A stretch of 36,601 bases of DNA, taken from positions 1 to 36,601 of the forward strand of contig CAZSRK010000024.1 in assembly GCA_964609305.1 (NCBI GenBank). Reading direction: 5' to 3'. The notes under the pieces are model-generated. The model was not told where the DNA came from and ran no database searches. It was given only the letters and a program-made list of their open reading frames with translations. The translations under genes and the position numbers were made by a program. Positions 14,396 to 23,023 of this stretch are shown here, piece by piece. The stretch comes from CAKSXP01 sp964609305. Lineage in GTDB: Bacteria > Bacillota > Clostridia > Oscillospirales > Oscillospiraceae. How positions within the stretch are numbered: the stretch's first letter is position 1; each line of letters starts with the position of its first letter.

Positions 14396-16096
14396 TTATT
14401 TGCTTATGTACCTGTCATAGGCCGCCTGATACCGCTCAAGTACCTGATCAAGTCCCATGCCGTTTACATGCTCAATAAAATCATCCCATTCATCAAAACT
14501 CCTGGCGTTTGTGACAAACTGTGCGGTGTTCTCATCTATGAAGGTTATAAGGTCGCTTTCAATGCCGGCGATCGCGGCGCTTTCATCGGCCGTGAGCGTG
14601 CCATGGAAAAGGTTTGGCCCATTCGGGTCGCGGTTCGCGCTCCAGATCTCATAGGCGTTGATCTGGTTCTCGTTCAGGCCCATCATGGTCGATTCCTCCG
14701 TGGCCTCAAAGATGCCGGCAGGCTTGTAGACCATGCCGATTATAAACTGCGGGATACCGTCGGGGTTGTTTGTGTATATCTCCGTATACTGTTTCTCGCC
14801 ATTTTCATCGACATAATAGAATTCGTTCTCAACACCGAAACAGTACAGATCCCGGCCCTCTTCAGTGAAGCCGTAGTTGAGCCAGCTCAGCATTGCCTCG
14901 GGATATTCGCATTGAGTGGTGATGAGCATGCCCGAGCCGTTGGAAATGGAGCCGATCGCGGGTGCATAGTTGTTGGTAAAGTCGTCGTCAGCGTTCATCT
15001 TGGGGTCGGGAGCGGCAACAAATTCGATAGTCGGGGTGTTGCACAGTGCCTTGAACCCCTCGCTCATGGAGTTGTTGTGTCCGCCTGCAAACATGACGCA
15101 GTCATCAGTGTAAATATAGTCGTTTATGAAGCGTTCGTTTGAGATGTTGATGAATGCGTCGGACATAAGGCCCTCATTGAGCCAGATGTTGAGAAGCTGC
15201 AGGTAATCCTTGAGTCCGGGCTGATTGACGGAGGCGACGACATTGCCACCGTCATCGACCTGCAGGCACAGCTGTGGAGATGTCCTGGACCAGTTAACGC
15301 CAAAGGCGGCGGACATGGTATTATACTCGTCGCACAGGTAATTGGTGGTCAGAAACGGTGTGGAAGAGCCAAGCTCCGTTTTTGCACGGGTGAGATAATC
15401 GTGTATTTCGTCAAATGTGGAGGGCACTTCCATCCCGAACTGGTCAAGGAGATCCTGACGCACCTGCAATCCGGAGCGGGGCAGAACGGCGTTTTTCGAG
15501 AACAGGCAGACTATACTGCCGTCATCGCAGGTTGCTTCCTTCCTGAATGTTTCATTTTCCTGGAGCAGGCGGTAATAGTCGGGCGCGTATATGGGAACAA
15601 GCTCGGTCAGGTCGATCGCTATCTCATCACTGACAAGGTCGTTCATGCCGCTTGGGAACACGACGTCAACGCAGTTGAAAGCATCGCAGTAGTCGCCGCC
15701 GGCTAGCATAAGGCTTATTGTCTGCGTCATGAGATCGCGCTCAAACGGGGACCATTCGATATGGATATTGGTCACTTCTTCGATCATCTTTCCGGCCGTC
15801 ATGCCGGACCAGTAGGTGGTGTCCGGGAAATAGCTGATGACGTCGCCGAACCCTCCCCAGTAAACCTCCATAGTCACGGTTTCCTCCGTTACCGGGTAGA
15901 TGGATTCGGGCTCTTCAGAGGGCTCTGTCTCAGGGGTCGGGGCCTGCGTCTCGGGTGGATTAGTTTCGGGATCAGCGGGGGCGTCGGCAGAAGGTTGCTC
16001 TGCCGGTGTAGTATCTTCATTTTGAGAGCCGCATCCGGCAATCAGTGCGAAAACGAAAACCAACGCCATAATGAGTGCGATAGTGCGTTTTGTCAT
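14396..16096 (-). CDS. Extracellular solute-binding lipoprotein, orphan
   Basis: A 566-residue lipoprotein with lipobox LIAGC (Cys22), then a Pro/Glu/Thr-rich linker to about residue 70. The rest is a large type-2 periplasmic-binding fold like the LplA/YtcQ family of ABC solute-binding proteins (COG1653-like). In that family these bind oligosaccharides or other large ligands on the outer face of the membrane. No permease or ATPase gene is adjacent, so it must share a transporter encoded elsewhere or act as a sensor. The start is ATG at 16096 with AAGGAGG ten bases upstream. The promoter has a perfect palindrome over its -10. A second protein of the same type is encoded at 18961-20670; both have the D-x-x-I-x-x-V/I end pattern and a C-terminal YQAA(Y/L)DRY. 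Confidence 0.88.
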   Translation of the reverse strand: MTKRTIALIMALVFVFALIAGCGSQNEDTTPAEQPSADAPADPETNPPETQAPTPETEPSEEPESIYPVTEETVTMEVYWGGFGDVISYFPDTTYWSGMTAGKMIEEVTNIHIEWSPFERDLMTQTISLMLAGGDYCDAFNCVDVVFPSGMNDLVSDEIAIDLTELVPIYAPDYYRLLQENETFRKEATCDDGSIVCLFSKNAVLPRSGLQVRQDLLDQFGMEVPSTFDEIHDYLTRAKTELGSSTPFLTTNYLCDEYNTMSAAFGVNWSRTSPQLCLQVDDGGNVVASVNQPGLKDYLQLLNIWLNEGLMSDAFINISNERFINDYIYTDDCVMFAGGHNNSMSEGFKALCNTPTIEFVAAPDPKMNADDDFTNNYAPAIGSISNGSGMLITTQCEYPEAMLSWLNYGFTEEGRDLYCFGVENEFYYVDENGEKQYTEIYTNNPDGIPQFIIGMVYKPAGIFEATEESTMMGLNENQINAYEIWSANRDPNGPNLFHGTLTADESAAIAGIESDLITFIDENTAQFVTNARSFDEWDDFIEHVNGMGLDQVLERYQAAYDRYISK

Positions 16097-16143
16097 GATA
16101 GCTTTACCTCCTTTTTTAAATGCTTAGCCTTGTGCTGCTTTGA

Positions 16144-16179
16144 TGTTAATATATTAACAAACTATTAACTAAATTGCAA
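16144..16179 (-). promoter_or_regulatory. Promoter with palindromic operator, lipoprotein gene
   Basis: Minus-strand -35 TTGCAA (16179-16174) and -10 TAATAT (16156-16151), 17 bases apart. A perfect 16-base palindrome, TGTTAATATATTAACA (16144-16159), covers the -10. Related half-sites ATTAAC and GTTAAT recur at about 16163 and 16222. Confidence 0.55.
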
Positions 16180-16253
16180 GTATTTTTATATAAAATGCTA
16201 TAAAAATATAAAAAATTAAAAGTTAATTTGTTGAAATTGCTTCATAATAAAGG

Positions 16254-16292
16254 AAAGACATCGGACGTCTCCATTTGACGTCCGATGTCTTT
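16254..16292 (-). terminator. Terminator of the FAD reductase gene
   Basis: Perfect 16-base stem, 16254-16269 against 16277-16292, loop of 7, followed on the minus strand by a T-rich stretch. It ends the transcript of the flavoprotein gene whose stop is at 16314. Confidence 0.8.
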
Positions 16293-16313
16293 GTAATATG
16301 TTAGAAAATTATC

Positions 16314-17917
16314 TCAGAGTTTGGCCATATGGTCGCCGACGATGCGGCCGAGTGTCAGGGCGATACCTATCGACACACCGCCGATAGGGCATACATACTG
16401 CATACCGAAGCGGTTGCCGCAGCAGTTGCCGGAGGCGAACAGACCGGGTATGGGCTCAAGCTTTGCGTTGAGGACCTGCTGTTCGTCGTTGGTCCACAGA
16501 CCGCCGCAGGTCCATCCTCCGCCGCCGACGGGATAGCGTTTTTCGCTGACCATGCCGTAAAACGTGGGCTGCACGATGGGGAGCATCAGGTGGGGGTCCT
16601 TTGCAAATTCCTCGTCGCGGCCGGTGACGCACATCTCATTATACCGCTTTATCGTGGCGATGAAATTGGCCTTTGCCTCGCCCTCATAACCGAGATAGTC
16701 GGCCAGGTCCGCAAGATTGTATGCCGCGTATATCTTCATGGAGAAGTCGCCGATGGGAGGCTTGAAATCCCCGCCCTCGGGGCCTTTTGCCGGTGCCTCC
16801 GCCAGGGCCTTGACAATCGCGCCGTAGAAGTGTTCGGGTCCTGTCGGGTCGAGCGCGCCGTGGTCGAGTCCTTCGCGGTCGAGCTGCTCCTTCCAGTTGG
16901 CATCCCAGACGCAGGCGTATTTGCCGTAGGGCTGCATATTGCCCTGTATCCGGGCAAAAATATTGCCTTCGTCACCGAAACGTTTGCCCTTTGCGTTCAT
17001 GGTCAGCCAGCCGGCGGTGGAACCGAGGACGCCCGGAGGCCCGGCCATCGAACCTCCACCGGCGAGCGGACGCGGTTCCAATCTGCCGCCGGCCCAGACG
17101 CCCATCTGTATGCCGCGGCCGTCCCAGGTGTTGGAGCGGATCCGGCCCTCGGGGTCGCAGAGGTCGGCACCCTCGACGCATAACTCTCTGACCATTTCCT
17201 CATTTGCGCCAAAATCTCCCGCCGCGAGGAGTACGCCGTTTTTGGCTTTGTAATGTATGTAAGTCTCAACATCCCTGTCCGATGTATCCCGGGCGATAAC
17301 GCCGGTCACGCGGCCGTCTTCCATAGTAAGATACTGTGCATCCTGCTGCCAGAAGAACTGCGCCCCGAGGCTGATGGCATAAGCCTGGTTCTGCTTGACT
17401 GCGACGGGGAGCTCCAGCTCAGGATGGTCGTCATTACGGAAAATGCAGGTGCCGACGAAGCCGACCTGGCCGTTGATATCAGCCTTGGCATTCTTGGGAG
17501 GATGGTTCATAAAGAAATATGCGTTGTCGATTATTTTCTGATCAACTGGCTCAATGAACCAGTCCAGGGCCGCACCGGAGTTTTTTGCAAACTGCATGAT
17601 CAGCGCGGGGTTGGAACGGTTGAGCGTGCGGCGCTGCCATTCCCTTACTAGATCAAGCGGGTCATATTCGGGTATACCGCGGGAGCGCGCGAGCCGAGCT
17701 TAGAGTTGAGGGTACCTATCTCAAAACCGAGCACCCGCTGCTGCTTATCCTTCTGCTTGTCGATGCAGATTACGGATGCGCCGGCCTCCACGGCCGCGCG
17801 CGTGGCTGCCGTTCCGGCGTGTCCTGCGCCGATTACGACAACGTCGGCCTCTAGGACCTGCGTGATCTTGTCCTCGGCAACGGGTTCAGGAGGGATGCGC
17901 CATTTGGATTCTGCCAT
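16314..17917 (-). pseudogene. Cytosolic FAD-binding reductase, frameshifted
   Basis: This belongs to the fumarate reductase/3-ketosteroid dehydrogenase-type FAD-binding-2 family, which reduces C=C bonds in enoates, steroids or aromatic acrylates. The N-terminal part starts at ATG 17917 behind AAGGAG and contains VVVIGAGHAGTAA (residues 26-38), the dinucleotide-binding loop. Its frame then runs off after GSRAP and stops at TAG 17648. Reading in the neighbouring frame from about 17680, the protein continues as GIPEYDPLDLVREWQRR and then to the normal end at 16314, including the C-terminal GGVSIGIALTLGRI flavin-contact segment. One missing base, or two extra, near 17680-17692 explains this. No heme, FMN-attachment or secretion domain is present, so it was a cytosolic enzyme. 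It has its own promoter and terminator. The frameshift may be real or an assembly error. Confidence 0.85.
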
Positions 17918-17984
17918 AGTCTCAATCTCCTTTTCAAAACATATTATGGTAATTATGCCTAAAAAATATCTGCTTCGTATCAAA

Positions 17985-18013
17985 ATCATAGCATAATGAC
18001 CGAAATAAGTCAA
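17985..18013 (-). promoter_or_regulatory. Promoter of the FAD reductase gene
   Basis: Minus-strand TTGACT (18013-18008), 17-base spacer, TATGAT (17990-17985). The predicted leader is about 60 nt. The intact promoter fits a recently broken gene or a sequencing error. Confidence 0.65.
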
Positions 18014-18063
18014 TCAATTGCCGTCGGAGACAGAAAAAACTTTTAATTGGGCAGCCTGCACAC

Positions 18064-18098
18064 AAAAAACGCCATGACTTTGTCAGCCATGACGTTTT
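18064..18098 (-). terminator. Terminator after bofA
   Basis: Arms AAAACGCCATG (18066-18076) and CATGACGTTTT (18088-18098) pair with one G-T wobble on the minus strand, followed by six T's (18069-18064). It lies just past the bofA stop codon. Confidence 0.7.
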
Positions 18099-18100
18099 GT

Positions 18101-18361
18101 TTACAGCAGTATGTATTTTATAAGGAGCAACAGCACTACTCCCGGGATGCCGAACACGCCGACCACGGCGGCGTTGAGCCAGTTTACACCGAGGCTCAGC
18201 CCGACGTATGCGCCGAGCCAGTTAATAATAAACAGCGCGACAAAGCCGATCAGAGTGTTCAGCAGAAGCTTCAGGACCCATTGAATGGGCCGCTTGAGAA
18301 TTTTGACAAACAGCCACAGCAGTACGGAAACTGCCGCGAGAAGTGGGATCAATATGAACAT
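18101..18361 (-). CDS. bofA: BofA, sigma-K processing regulator
   Basis: BofA is a small membrane protein that holds the SpoIVFB protease inactive until SpoIVB signals from the forespore. The 86-residue protein has two hydrophobic segments, about 3-20 and 28-50, and a hydrophobic C-terminus. The family signature is clear: LLNTLIGFVALFIINWLG followed by NWLNAAVVGVFGIPGV. The start is ATG at 18361 with GGAG upstream. It follows yaaL by 13 bases, the same order as in Bacillus. With spoIVB in the same window, two parts of the sigma-K checkpoint are present. Confidence 0.93.
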   Translation of the reverse strand: MFILIPLLAAVSVLLWLFVKILKRPIQWVLKLLLNTLIGFVALFIINWLGAYVGLSLGVNWLNAAVVGVFGIPGVVLLLLIKYILL

Positions 18362-18374
18362 AGGCTTTCTCCAA

Positions 18375-18590
18375 TTACCGGAACATGTGCTTTAAGTCCT
18401 GAAAGGCGTGGTCATACCTTGCGCGCAGCGCGCTTATCTCATAAATATAAGCCTCTGTGAGCGCAGGATCGGTTTCACTGTTAAAGTTTATATACGCGCT
18501 TTCAAGATCCGTGCGGATAGCCGTTATGGCGTCCCGCTGTTTTTTCAGCTCGGCTTCCCTTGCGCGGCGCAATTTCCGTTTTTCAGACAT
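18375..18590 (-). CDS. yaaL: YaaL/DUF2508 family protein
   Basis: A 71-residue, highly charged, mostly helical protein of the DUF2508 (YaaL) family, of unknown function. It is recognised by its place directly before bofA, by its size and by the pattern of a basic N-terminus followed by TDLESAYINFNSETDPALTEAYIYE. The start is ATG at 18590 with GGAG six bases away; earlier in-frame ATGs (for example 18653) have no ribosome site. It probably forms a two-gene operon with bofA. The usual upstream recR is not present; the region upstream is the divergent structured RNA. Confidence 0.8.
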   Translation of the reverse strand: MSEKRKLRRAREAELKKQRDAITAIRTDLESAYINFNSETDPALTEAYIYEISALRARYDHAFQDLKHMFR

Positions 18591-18624
18591 GGCGATCTCC
18601 GTTCGTTTTATCATTTGAATATAT

Positions 18625-18650
18625 TGTATTCCAAAACTGCGGAGTATAAT
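18625..18650 (+). promoter_or_regulatory. Promoter of the structured RNA
   Basis: Perfect -10 TATAAT at 18645-18650 with TTGTAT at 18625-18630, an imperfect -35 with a short 14-15 base spacer. The -10 region (GGAGTATAATCACA, 18641-18654) is repeated exactly before the nitroreductase gene at 33749-33762. Confidence 0.5.
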
Positions 18651-18656
18651 CACATA

Positions 18657-18947
18657 TCGGAAAATTTTTCATGAATACAGGTCCTGTTGCCGGGCATAAT
18701 AGACTCGGACACAGAAAAGAGCGATCGGACGGGCGATAAAAGCCCAAGACCGGTGCCGATGCCTAAACAGGCATGTTTGGCGAATGGTCCCGATCGGAGG
18801 CGCTAAAGGCATATCCCGAGGGTGTTATTGGATATGTTAGCGCAGATAGCTCTACGTGTCAAGTGGAGAGACGCCCTCACAAAAGTGAAGGATGGCTGCG
18901 ACGCGGCGGAGGCGACTCGAAAGTCGCCTCCGCTTTTGTCTTTTTTT
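18657..18947 (+). ncRNA. Structured non-coding RNA of unknown class
   Basis: About 290 nt lie between a TATAAT promoter and a strong terminator, with no plausible open frame. Hand folding gives: helix A, CTGT/ACAG (18684-18687 with 18711-18714) and CCGGG/CTCGG (18690-18694 with 18704-18708). Domain B is closed by CGATCGG/CCGATCG (18722-18728 with 18790-18796). It holds a GGGC/GCCC hairpin, then GACC/GGTC, GCC/GGC and a 6-base ATGCCT/AGGCAT hairpin. Domain C is GCGCTAA/TTAGCGC (18800-18806 with 18837-18843), a 3-base bulge, and CATATCC/GGATATG (18810-18816 with 18830-18836). Its loop GAGGGTG (18818-18824) can pair with CGCCCTC (18872-18878), a 7-base pseudoknot. A further hairpin, CTCTAC/GTGGAG, lies at 18850-18868. 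I could not match it to SRP RNA, 6S, RNase P, tmRNA or a riboswitch I know. No plus-strand gene follows, so it is a stand-alone RNA. Confidence 0.7.
18906..18947 (+). terminator. Terminator of the structured RNA
   Basis: Perfect 12-base stem (18906-18917 with 18922-18933), stable CGAA tetraloop, then a T-rich tract to 18947. The T-run is only on the plus strand, so it belongs to the RNA and not to the lipoprotein gene ending at 18961. Confidence 0.9.
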
Positions 18948-18960
18948 GTAAAAATAATGT

Positions 18961-20670
18961 TCAGGACTGTCTTGCGTAATAGCGGTCGAGCGCGGCCTGA
19001 TAGATTTCGACGCAGCGGCTTATGCCGGATGACTCGATCTGCGCCGTGAATTCCTCATAGTCGCTCAGCGGTTTTTCGCCAATAATGAAAGCCAGCGTAT
19101 TCTCAGAGACATAGGTTGCGATATCTGCATAGATTTCGTTGAACTGTGCGGCCTCCTCTGCCGTCAGGCTCACACCGTAGGGAATAGAATAGGAGTTGTC
19201 GAAGCTTGCCCAGGTGTTCACGGCGTCGATGACATGGTCTGCCCACATCTGCATGCGGTTGGAGTTTGACTGAACTCCGCAGACGCCAGCGGTGAAATAT
19301 ACAATGGCGTCCTCGCTTGACAGGTTGTCCATGTTGGCCGTGACGGCTTCGGTATATACGGGCTCTCCGTCTGCCATCTCATATGACAGGTCCTCCACAC
19401 CGTAATTATAAATAAGATCTCCCTGTGCCGTGTACATCATGTCGCAGTATAAAATGGCCTCCTCCAGATATTCACAGTTTGTTGTGATAGAGGTGCCTTC
19501 CCCCTCATACAGGTCGCTGGAACGCCGCAGATGATTGACGTCGCCCGGGTGCTTTACCGCATCCATGATGCCGACAAGCTCGAACTCCGGGTCATCGTTC
19601 ATGCTCTCGACCATTTCAAACATGACCGAGTAGGGATAGAAAAGACCCGTCCTGCCGGAGGAGACAAGGTCAAACATGGTCGTCGGGAAGGTCTGGGACA
19701 TAAAGTCGGTGTATACCAGTCCCTCGGCGTACCACTGGTTCATCATCGTGAGATATTCTAGATATCCGCTCTCCAGAGGGCTGTATTTGACGGTACCGTC
19801 TATCTGTACGAAGGGCATAGCGCTGCCTGTGCCGCCTTCGTCCGTCTCGGAGTACACCGTCACGTCGTACCCCGCTGCGAGATAGTTGTGGTCGGGTACG
19901 CCGGAGGCTCCGATCAGCACAGCGGCGTCCGCGCCCAGTTCGGTTTTGAATCTGGTGAGCATCTCGTGATAATCCTCGTATGTTACGATATCCTCCGGCG
20001 CCATGCCTATCCTGTCAAGCCAGTCCGCTCGTACAGTTGGACCCATAACGACAGGACGATCTGTCGACTGGAAGCAGCAAAACTGCAGTATGCGGCCGGA
20101 ATCCGTTGTCATGTTCAGGGAATACTCCTCCACGCCCTGACACACACGGACGTAGTTCTGCATTAGCGTGTCGGCGTACGGCGTGAGGTCGACGATGATG
20201 TCGTCCTCGAGCGCCTTATCAAGCCCGCCGGAGTAGGTGTTTCCGATGCCGGTTATGAAGTCGGTAAGTTCCCCGCCCGCTATCATAAGATTGAGCTGGG
20301 TTTCCTTCTGGTTCCGGTCATAATACTGAAATTCCAACTCGATGCCGGTCAGCTCCGCGAGGTATTTATATCCCGGAAGGTCAGCATAGTCCGTGACAAG
20401 CCCCATAACGCTGGTGTTTGCGTTTATCCAGTAGGACAGGATTATAGGTTCCTCGCAGATAGGCAGGGAGACGCTGCCGTATTCCCACTGCTCTACCGTG
20501 GGGTCAATGCCGTCCGGAGTATCCGTCGGGGCGGAAGATGGCGCCCCGGGCACGTCGGTTTGTGCCGGACCGGTGGAAGGCTCCGCTTCTCTGGCGCTGC
20601 AGGCGCATATGGATGAGGCCAGAAGCAGGAACGCCGACAAAAACGCGATCAGGCGTACATACTTTTTCAT
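18961..20670 (-). CDS. Second orphan solute-binding lipoprotein
   Basis: A 569-residue lipoprotein: signal peptide, lipobox ICAC (Cys24), Pro/Ser/Thr-rich linker to about residue 60, then an LplA/YtcQ-like type-2 solute-binding fold. It is of the same family and length as the protein at 14396-16096 but clearly diverged. In the family such proteins bind large ligands for ABC import; here no permease or ATPase is near. The start is ATG at 20670 with AAAGGAG upstream. It begins 24 bases after the stop of the flavin oxidoreductase and is probably co-transcribed with it. That coupling suggests the lipoprotein captures the enzyme's substrate or a related signal. Confidence 0.88.
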   Translation of the reverse strand: MKKYVRLIAFLSAFLLLASSICACSAREAEPSTGPAQTDVPGAPSSAPTDTPDGIDPTVEQWEYGSVSLPICEEPIILSYWINANTSVMGLVTDYADLPGYKYLAELTGIELEFQYYDRNQKETQLNLMIAGGELTDFITGIGNTYSGGLDKALEDDIIVDLTPYADTLMQNYVRVCQGVEEYSLNMTTDSGRILQFCCFQSTDRPVVMGPTVRADWLDRIGMAPEDIVTYEDYHEMLTRFKTELGADAAVLIGASGVPDHNYLAAGYDVTVYSETDEGGTGSAMPFVQIDGTVKYSPLESGYLEYLTMMNQWYAEGLVYTDFMSQTFPTTMFDLVSSGRTGLFYPYSVMFEMVESMNDDPEFELVGIMDAVKHPGDVNHLRRSSDLYEGEGTSITTNCEYLEEAILYCDMMYTAQGDLIYNYGVEDLSYEMADGEPVYTEAVTANMDNLSSEDAIVYFTAGVCGVQSNSNRMQMWADHVIDAVNTWASFDNSYSIPYGVSLTAEEAAQFNEIYADIATYVSENTLAFIIGEKPLSDYEEFTAQIESSGISRCVEIYQAALDRYYARQS

Positions 20671-20694
20671 TTTGCTTTTCTCCTTTCGTAATTT

Positions 20695-22689
20695 TTATAT
20701 ATCCATCGCGGCGAAATAGCCCTCGTGGCCGGCCTCCTTGACCGTTCCCACGCGATGGCAGTCTCCTACGGTGAAGAATAGCGGGGACAACCCGCGGAAG
20801 CTCTCTGCCAGATCGGACCTGGGCCGCATTCCGACGCAGTGTATGACAGTGTCCGCTTCGAACAGCTCGCTGACCCCGTCTCGCTGAGCCTCGACGCCGG
20901 CGGGCAGTATTCTTGTGCAGACGCAGCCAGTTTCCATTCTGACGCCCAGTTCGTCAAGCATCAGCAGTATGTGTGTGGCGGGGTTGCCGTGCGAAATGCC
21001 AAGGCCGGTGTTCAGCTCAGGCGCAATAAGCTCGCGCATCTCCACGATTGTGACGCTGCGGCCTGCACTGGCAAGGTGTATGGCAAGTTCGGTCCCGACA
21101 AGTCCGCCGCCGATGACGACGACCCTGCCGGTGACTCTCTCAGGGTGTTCAAATACCTCCAGCGCCTGCATGACGTTTTCCCGATCTGTGCCCTCAATGT
21201 CCGGTACTATGGGCGTTGCACCGACCGCGGCGATAACCGCGTAGGGGGACTGAGCGGAAACCAGCTCCGGTGTCGCCTCAACGCCCAGTCGTATGTCGAC
21301 GCCGAGTTCTTCCGTACGGCGAATCAGGTTGTCCCTGTAAAGTTTCAGATCCTTTTTATAGCTCTCATGATCCGTGAAGGTCAGAGTCCCTCCGAGCCGG
21401 AGGCTCTTTTCAAACAGCACGACGCTGTGCCCACGCTGCGCTGCGGTCGAGGCGGCCCTGAGACCGCCCGGTCCGCCGCCGATGACAACGACTTTTTTAG
21501 GCTCTATGACCTTTGAGGGCAGATATTCGACTCTGGAGGCAAATTCCGTATGCGTGAAGGGATTGACGGCGCAGCAGCCATCGTCACGACGGCAGGAGTG
21601 GCAGCGAAGGCAGGTCTGTATCAGCTCGTCCCGTCCGTCTATGACTTTGCGCGGGAAAAAGGGGTCCGCAAGGAGCAATTGCCTCGCCATGAATATGAAA
21701 TCGGCTTTTCCCTCGGCAATAAGCCTTTCTGCGGTGTCCGGATTGTTTATGGAACCGACGACGCCAACGGCGCAGTTTCTTACATTGGCCCGAACTTCGG
21801 CTGCAAGCTCCGCATTGCAGAAGGCAGGGCAGTAAAACCCGGCCGTGACGCGAACGTTGTATCTCGGATTGTGATGTATTCCGGCGGAGATGTGCAGTAT
21901 ATCGACAAGCCCGGGTATGGCGTCGATCATTTTGCAAAACTCGACCGTCTCTTCGCAGGTGATTCCGCCTGGGATACCCTCCTCGCCGCTCAGACGCAGT
22001 TCGATGAGAAAGTTTGTCCCCACGCGCTCGCGTATGCGCTTTAGCACCAGCAGGGGGAAGCGCGCGCGGTTTTCAAGGCTGCCGCCGTATTCGTCAGTTC
22101 TCAAGTTGGTCAGGCCGGAGAGGAACTCACCAAACAGGAATCCGTGCCCACCATGGATTACACAGCCGTCAAATCCAACGTCTTTTGCCACGCCGGCGCA
22201 GTGTGCCCATTCCGATGCGACCTTCTCGATCATATCGCCGTATATGCCACGCACTTCAATTCCGTCAGGTCGTGTGCGGGAGACAACTCCAAGCCTGTCC
22301 TTTGCCATGATGTGTTCATAGCCCGGCTCGGGCAGGGCCATCGAGCCCATATGGGTAAATTCGGTAAAGGCCAGTGCTCCGTGCCTGTGCACACAGCTTA
22401 TGTATCTCTTCATCGACTGCACGAACTGAGGAGACTGCGTTTCGTCGCAGAAGTCATACCGAAAGCCGCCGCCGTAACCGCCGTATGCTCTGTTCACAGG
22501 ATTGTCGATCGTGCAAACACGTGCTGTGCCCCCTGAGGCAATCTTTTCATATAGCGCGATCGTGCGGTCGGACATAAAACCTTCCGTGTCCCGGAAACCG
22601 AGGCCCATTGGGGCGCCGAGCATCCTGTTTTTAAATGTAAATCTGCCAATGCTGTATGGACTGCATAGATTGGGATATTCTTTCTGCAA
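20695..22689 (-). CDS. Old Yellow Enzyme-type NADH:flavin oxidoreductase
   Basis: A three-cofactor reductase of the 2,4-dienoyl-CoA reductase/BaiCD/BaiH/trimethylamine dehydrogenase family, which reduces activated C=C bonds. Residues 1 to ~360 form the FMN barrel, with the active-site HGGHGFLFGEFLS motif. A cysteine group (CLRCHSC, then GCCAVNP) follows for a 4Fe-4S cluster. Its spacing is shorter than the usual C-x2-C-x3-C-x11-12-C. An FAD-binding loop VVVIGGGPGGL and an NAD(P)-binding loop VVVIGGGLVGTE complete it. The start is most likely TTG at 22689, because AGGAG lies seven bases before it; a GTG at 22698 would overlap that site. It is divergent from an AraC regulator and precedes a solute-binding lipoprotein in an operon. 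Bile acids, plant phenolics or enoates are possible substrates; sequence alone cannot choose. Confidence 0.9.
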   Translation of the reverse strand: MQKEYPNLCSPYSIGRFTFKNRMLGAPMGLGFRDTEGFMSDRTIALYEKIASGGTARVCTIDNPVNRAYGGYGGGFRYDFCDETQSPQFVQSMKRYISCVHRHGALAFTEFTHMGSMALPEPGYEHIMAKDRLGVVSRTRPDGIEVRGIYGDMIEKVASEWAHCAGVAKDVGFDGCVIHGGHGFLFGEFLSGLTNLRTDEYGGSLENRARFPLLVLKRIRERVGTNFLIELRLSGEEGIPGGITCEETVEFCKMIDAIPGLVDILHISAGIHHNPRYNVRVTAGFYCPAFCNAELAAEVRANVRNCAVGVVGSINNPDTAERLIAEGKADFIFMARQLLLADPFFPRKVIDGRDELIQTCLRCHSCRRDDGCCAVNPFTHTEFASRVEYLPSKVIEPKKVVVIGGGPGGLRAASTAAQRGHSVVLFEKSLRLGGTLTFTDHESYKKDLKLYRDNLIRRTEELGVDIRLGVEATPELVSAQSPYAVIAAVGATPIVPDIEGTDRENVMQALEVFEHPERVTGRVVVIGGGLVGTELAIHLASAGRSVTIVEMRELIAPELNTGLGISHGNPATHILLMLDELGVRMETGCVCTRILPAGVEAQRDGVSELFEADTVIHCVGMRPRSDLAESFRGLSPLFFTVGDCHRVGTVKEAGHEGYFAAMDI

Positions 22690-22774
22690 ATAATACACTC
22701 CTCTCTTTTGTATAAAAGCGCATAATGAATATAAAACATCATGGATTCTTTATGTTTTTTGTGGATATATGCTA

Positions 22775-22802
22775 ATTCTAGCACCGTTTTTTTTCGTGTC
22801 TA
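22775..22802 (-). promoter_or_regulatory. Promoter of the oxidoreductase-lipoprotein operon
   Basis: Minus-strand TAGACA (22802-22797), 16-base spacer, TAGAAT (22780-22775). The -10 sits inside a partial palindrome GCTA-ATTC-TAGC (22771-22782). The predicted leader is about 80 nt. Confidence 0.5.
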
Positions 22803-22913
22803 TAAACACTTTATCGGCCGTTTTTTAAAAAAGGCAGGGTCCCGATGTGAAAAATGAGCCGCAGAGAAAAAGTGAAGGAGCTCGTTGCTTTTTACAAAAA
22901 ATGAAGTTAAATA

Positions 22914-22942
22914 TTGAAGACATATGTCGAATCTGTTAAACT
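22914..22942 (+). promoter_or_regulatory. Promoter of the AraC-type regulator
   Basis: TTGAAG (22914-22919), 17-base spacer, TAAACT (22937-22942). The spacer contains the palindrome GACATATGTC (22919-22928). An 8-base inverted repeat, AAACTCAA (22938-22945) and TTGAGTTT (22999-23006), flanks the leader; the second arm abuts the ribosome site. Confidence 0.45.
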
Positions 22943-23023
22943 CAAAGAAAAAAATATGGAATGCGACCGTAATTTCAGCTATGCTGTTAAAAATCGTGTT
23001 GAGTTTTCGAAAGGAGAGAGGAC

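Noticed and set aside
16329..17183. Plus-strand open frame opposite the FAD gene
   Set aside because: A shadow of the FAD reductase; no ribosome site and no recognisable motif.
18657..18947. Structured RNA as SRP RNA, RNase P RNA or tmRNA
   Set aside because: The SRP GGAA/AGCAG core, the RNase P GAGGAAAGTCC element and a tmRNA tag frame or tRNA-like 3' end are all missing.
22925..22931. Spo0A box TGTCGAA in the AraC promoter
   Set aside because: A single 7-base match is expected by chance in a window of this size.
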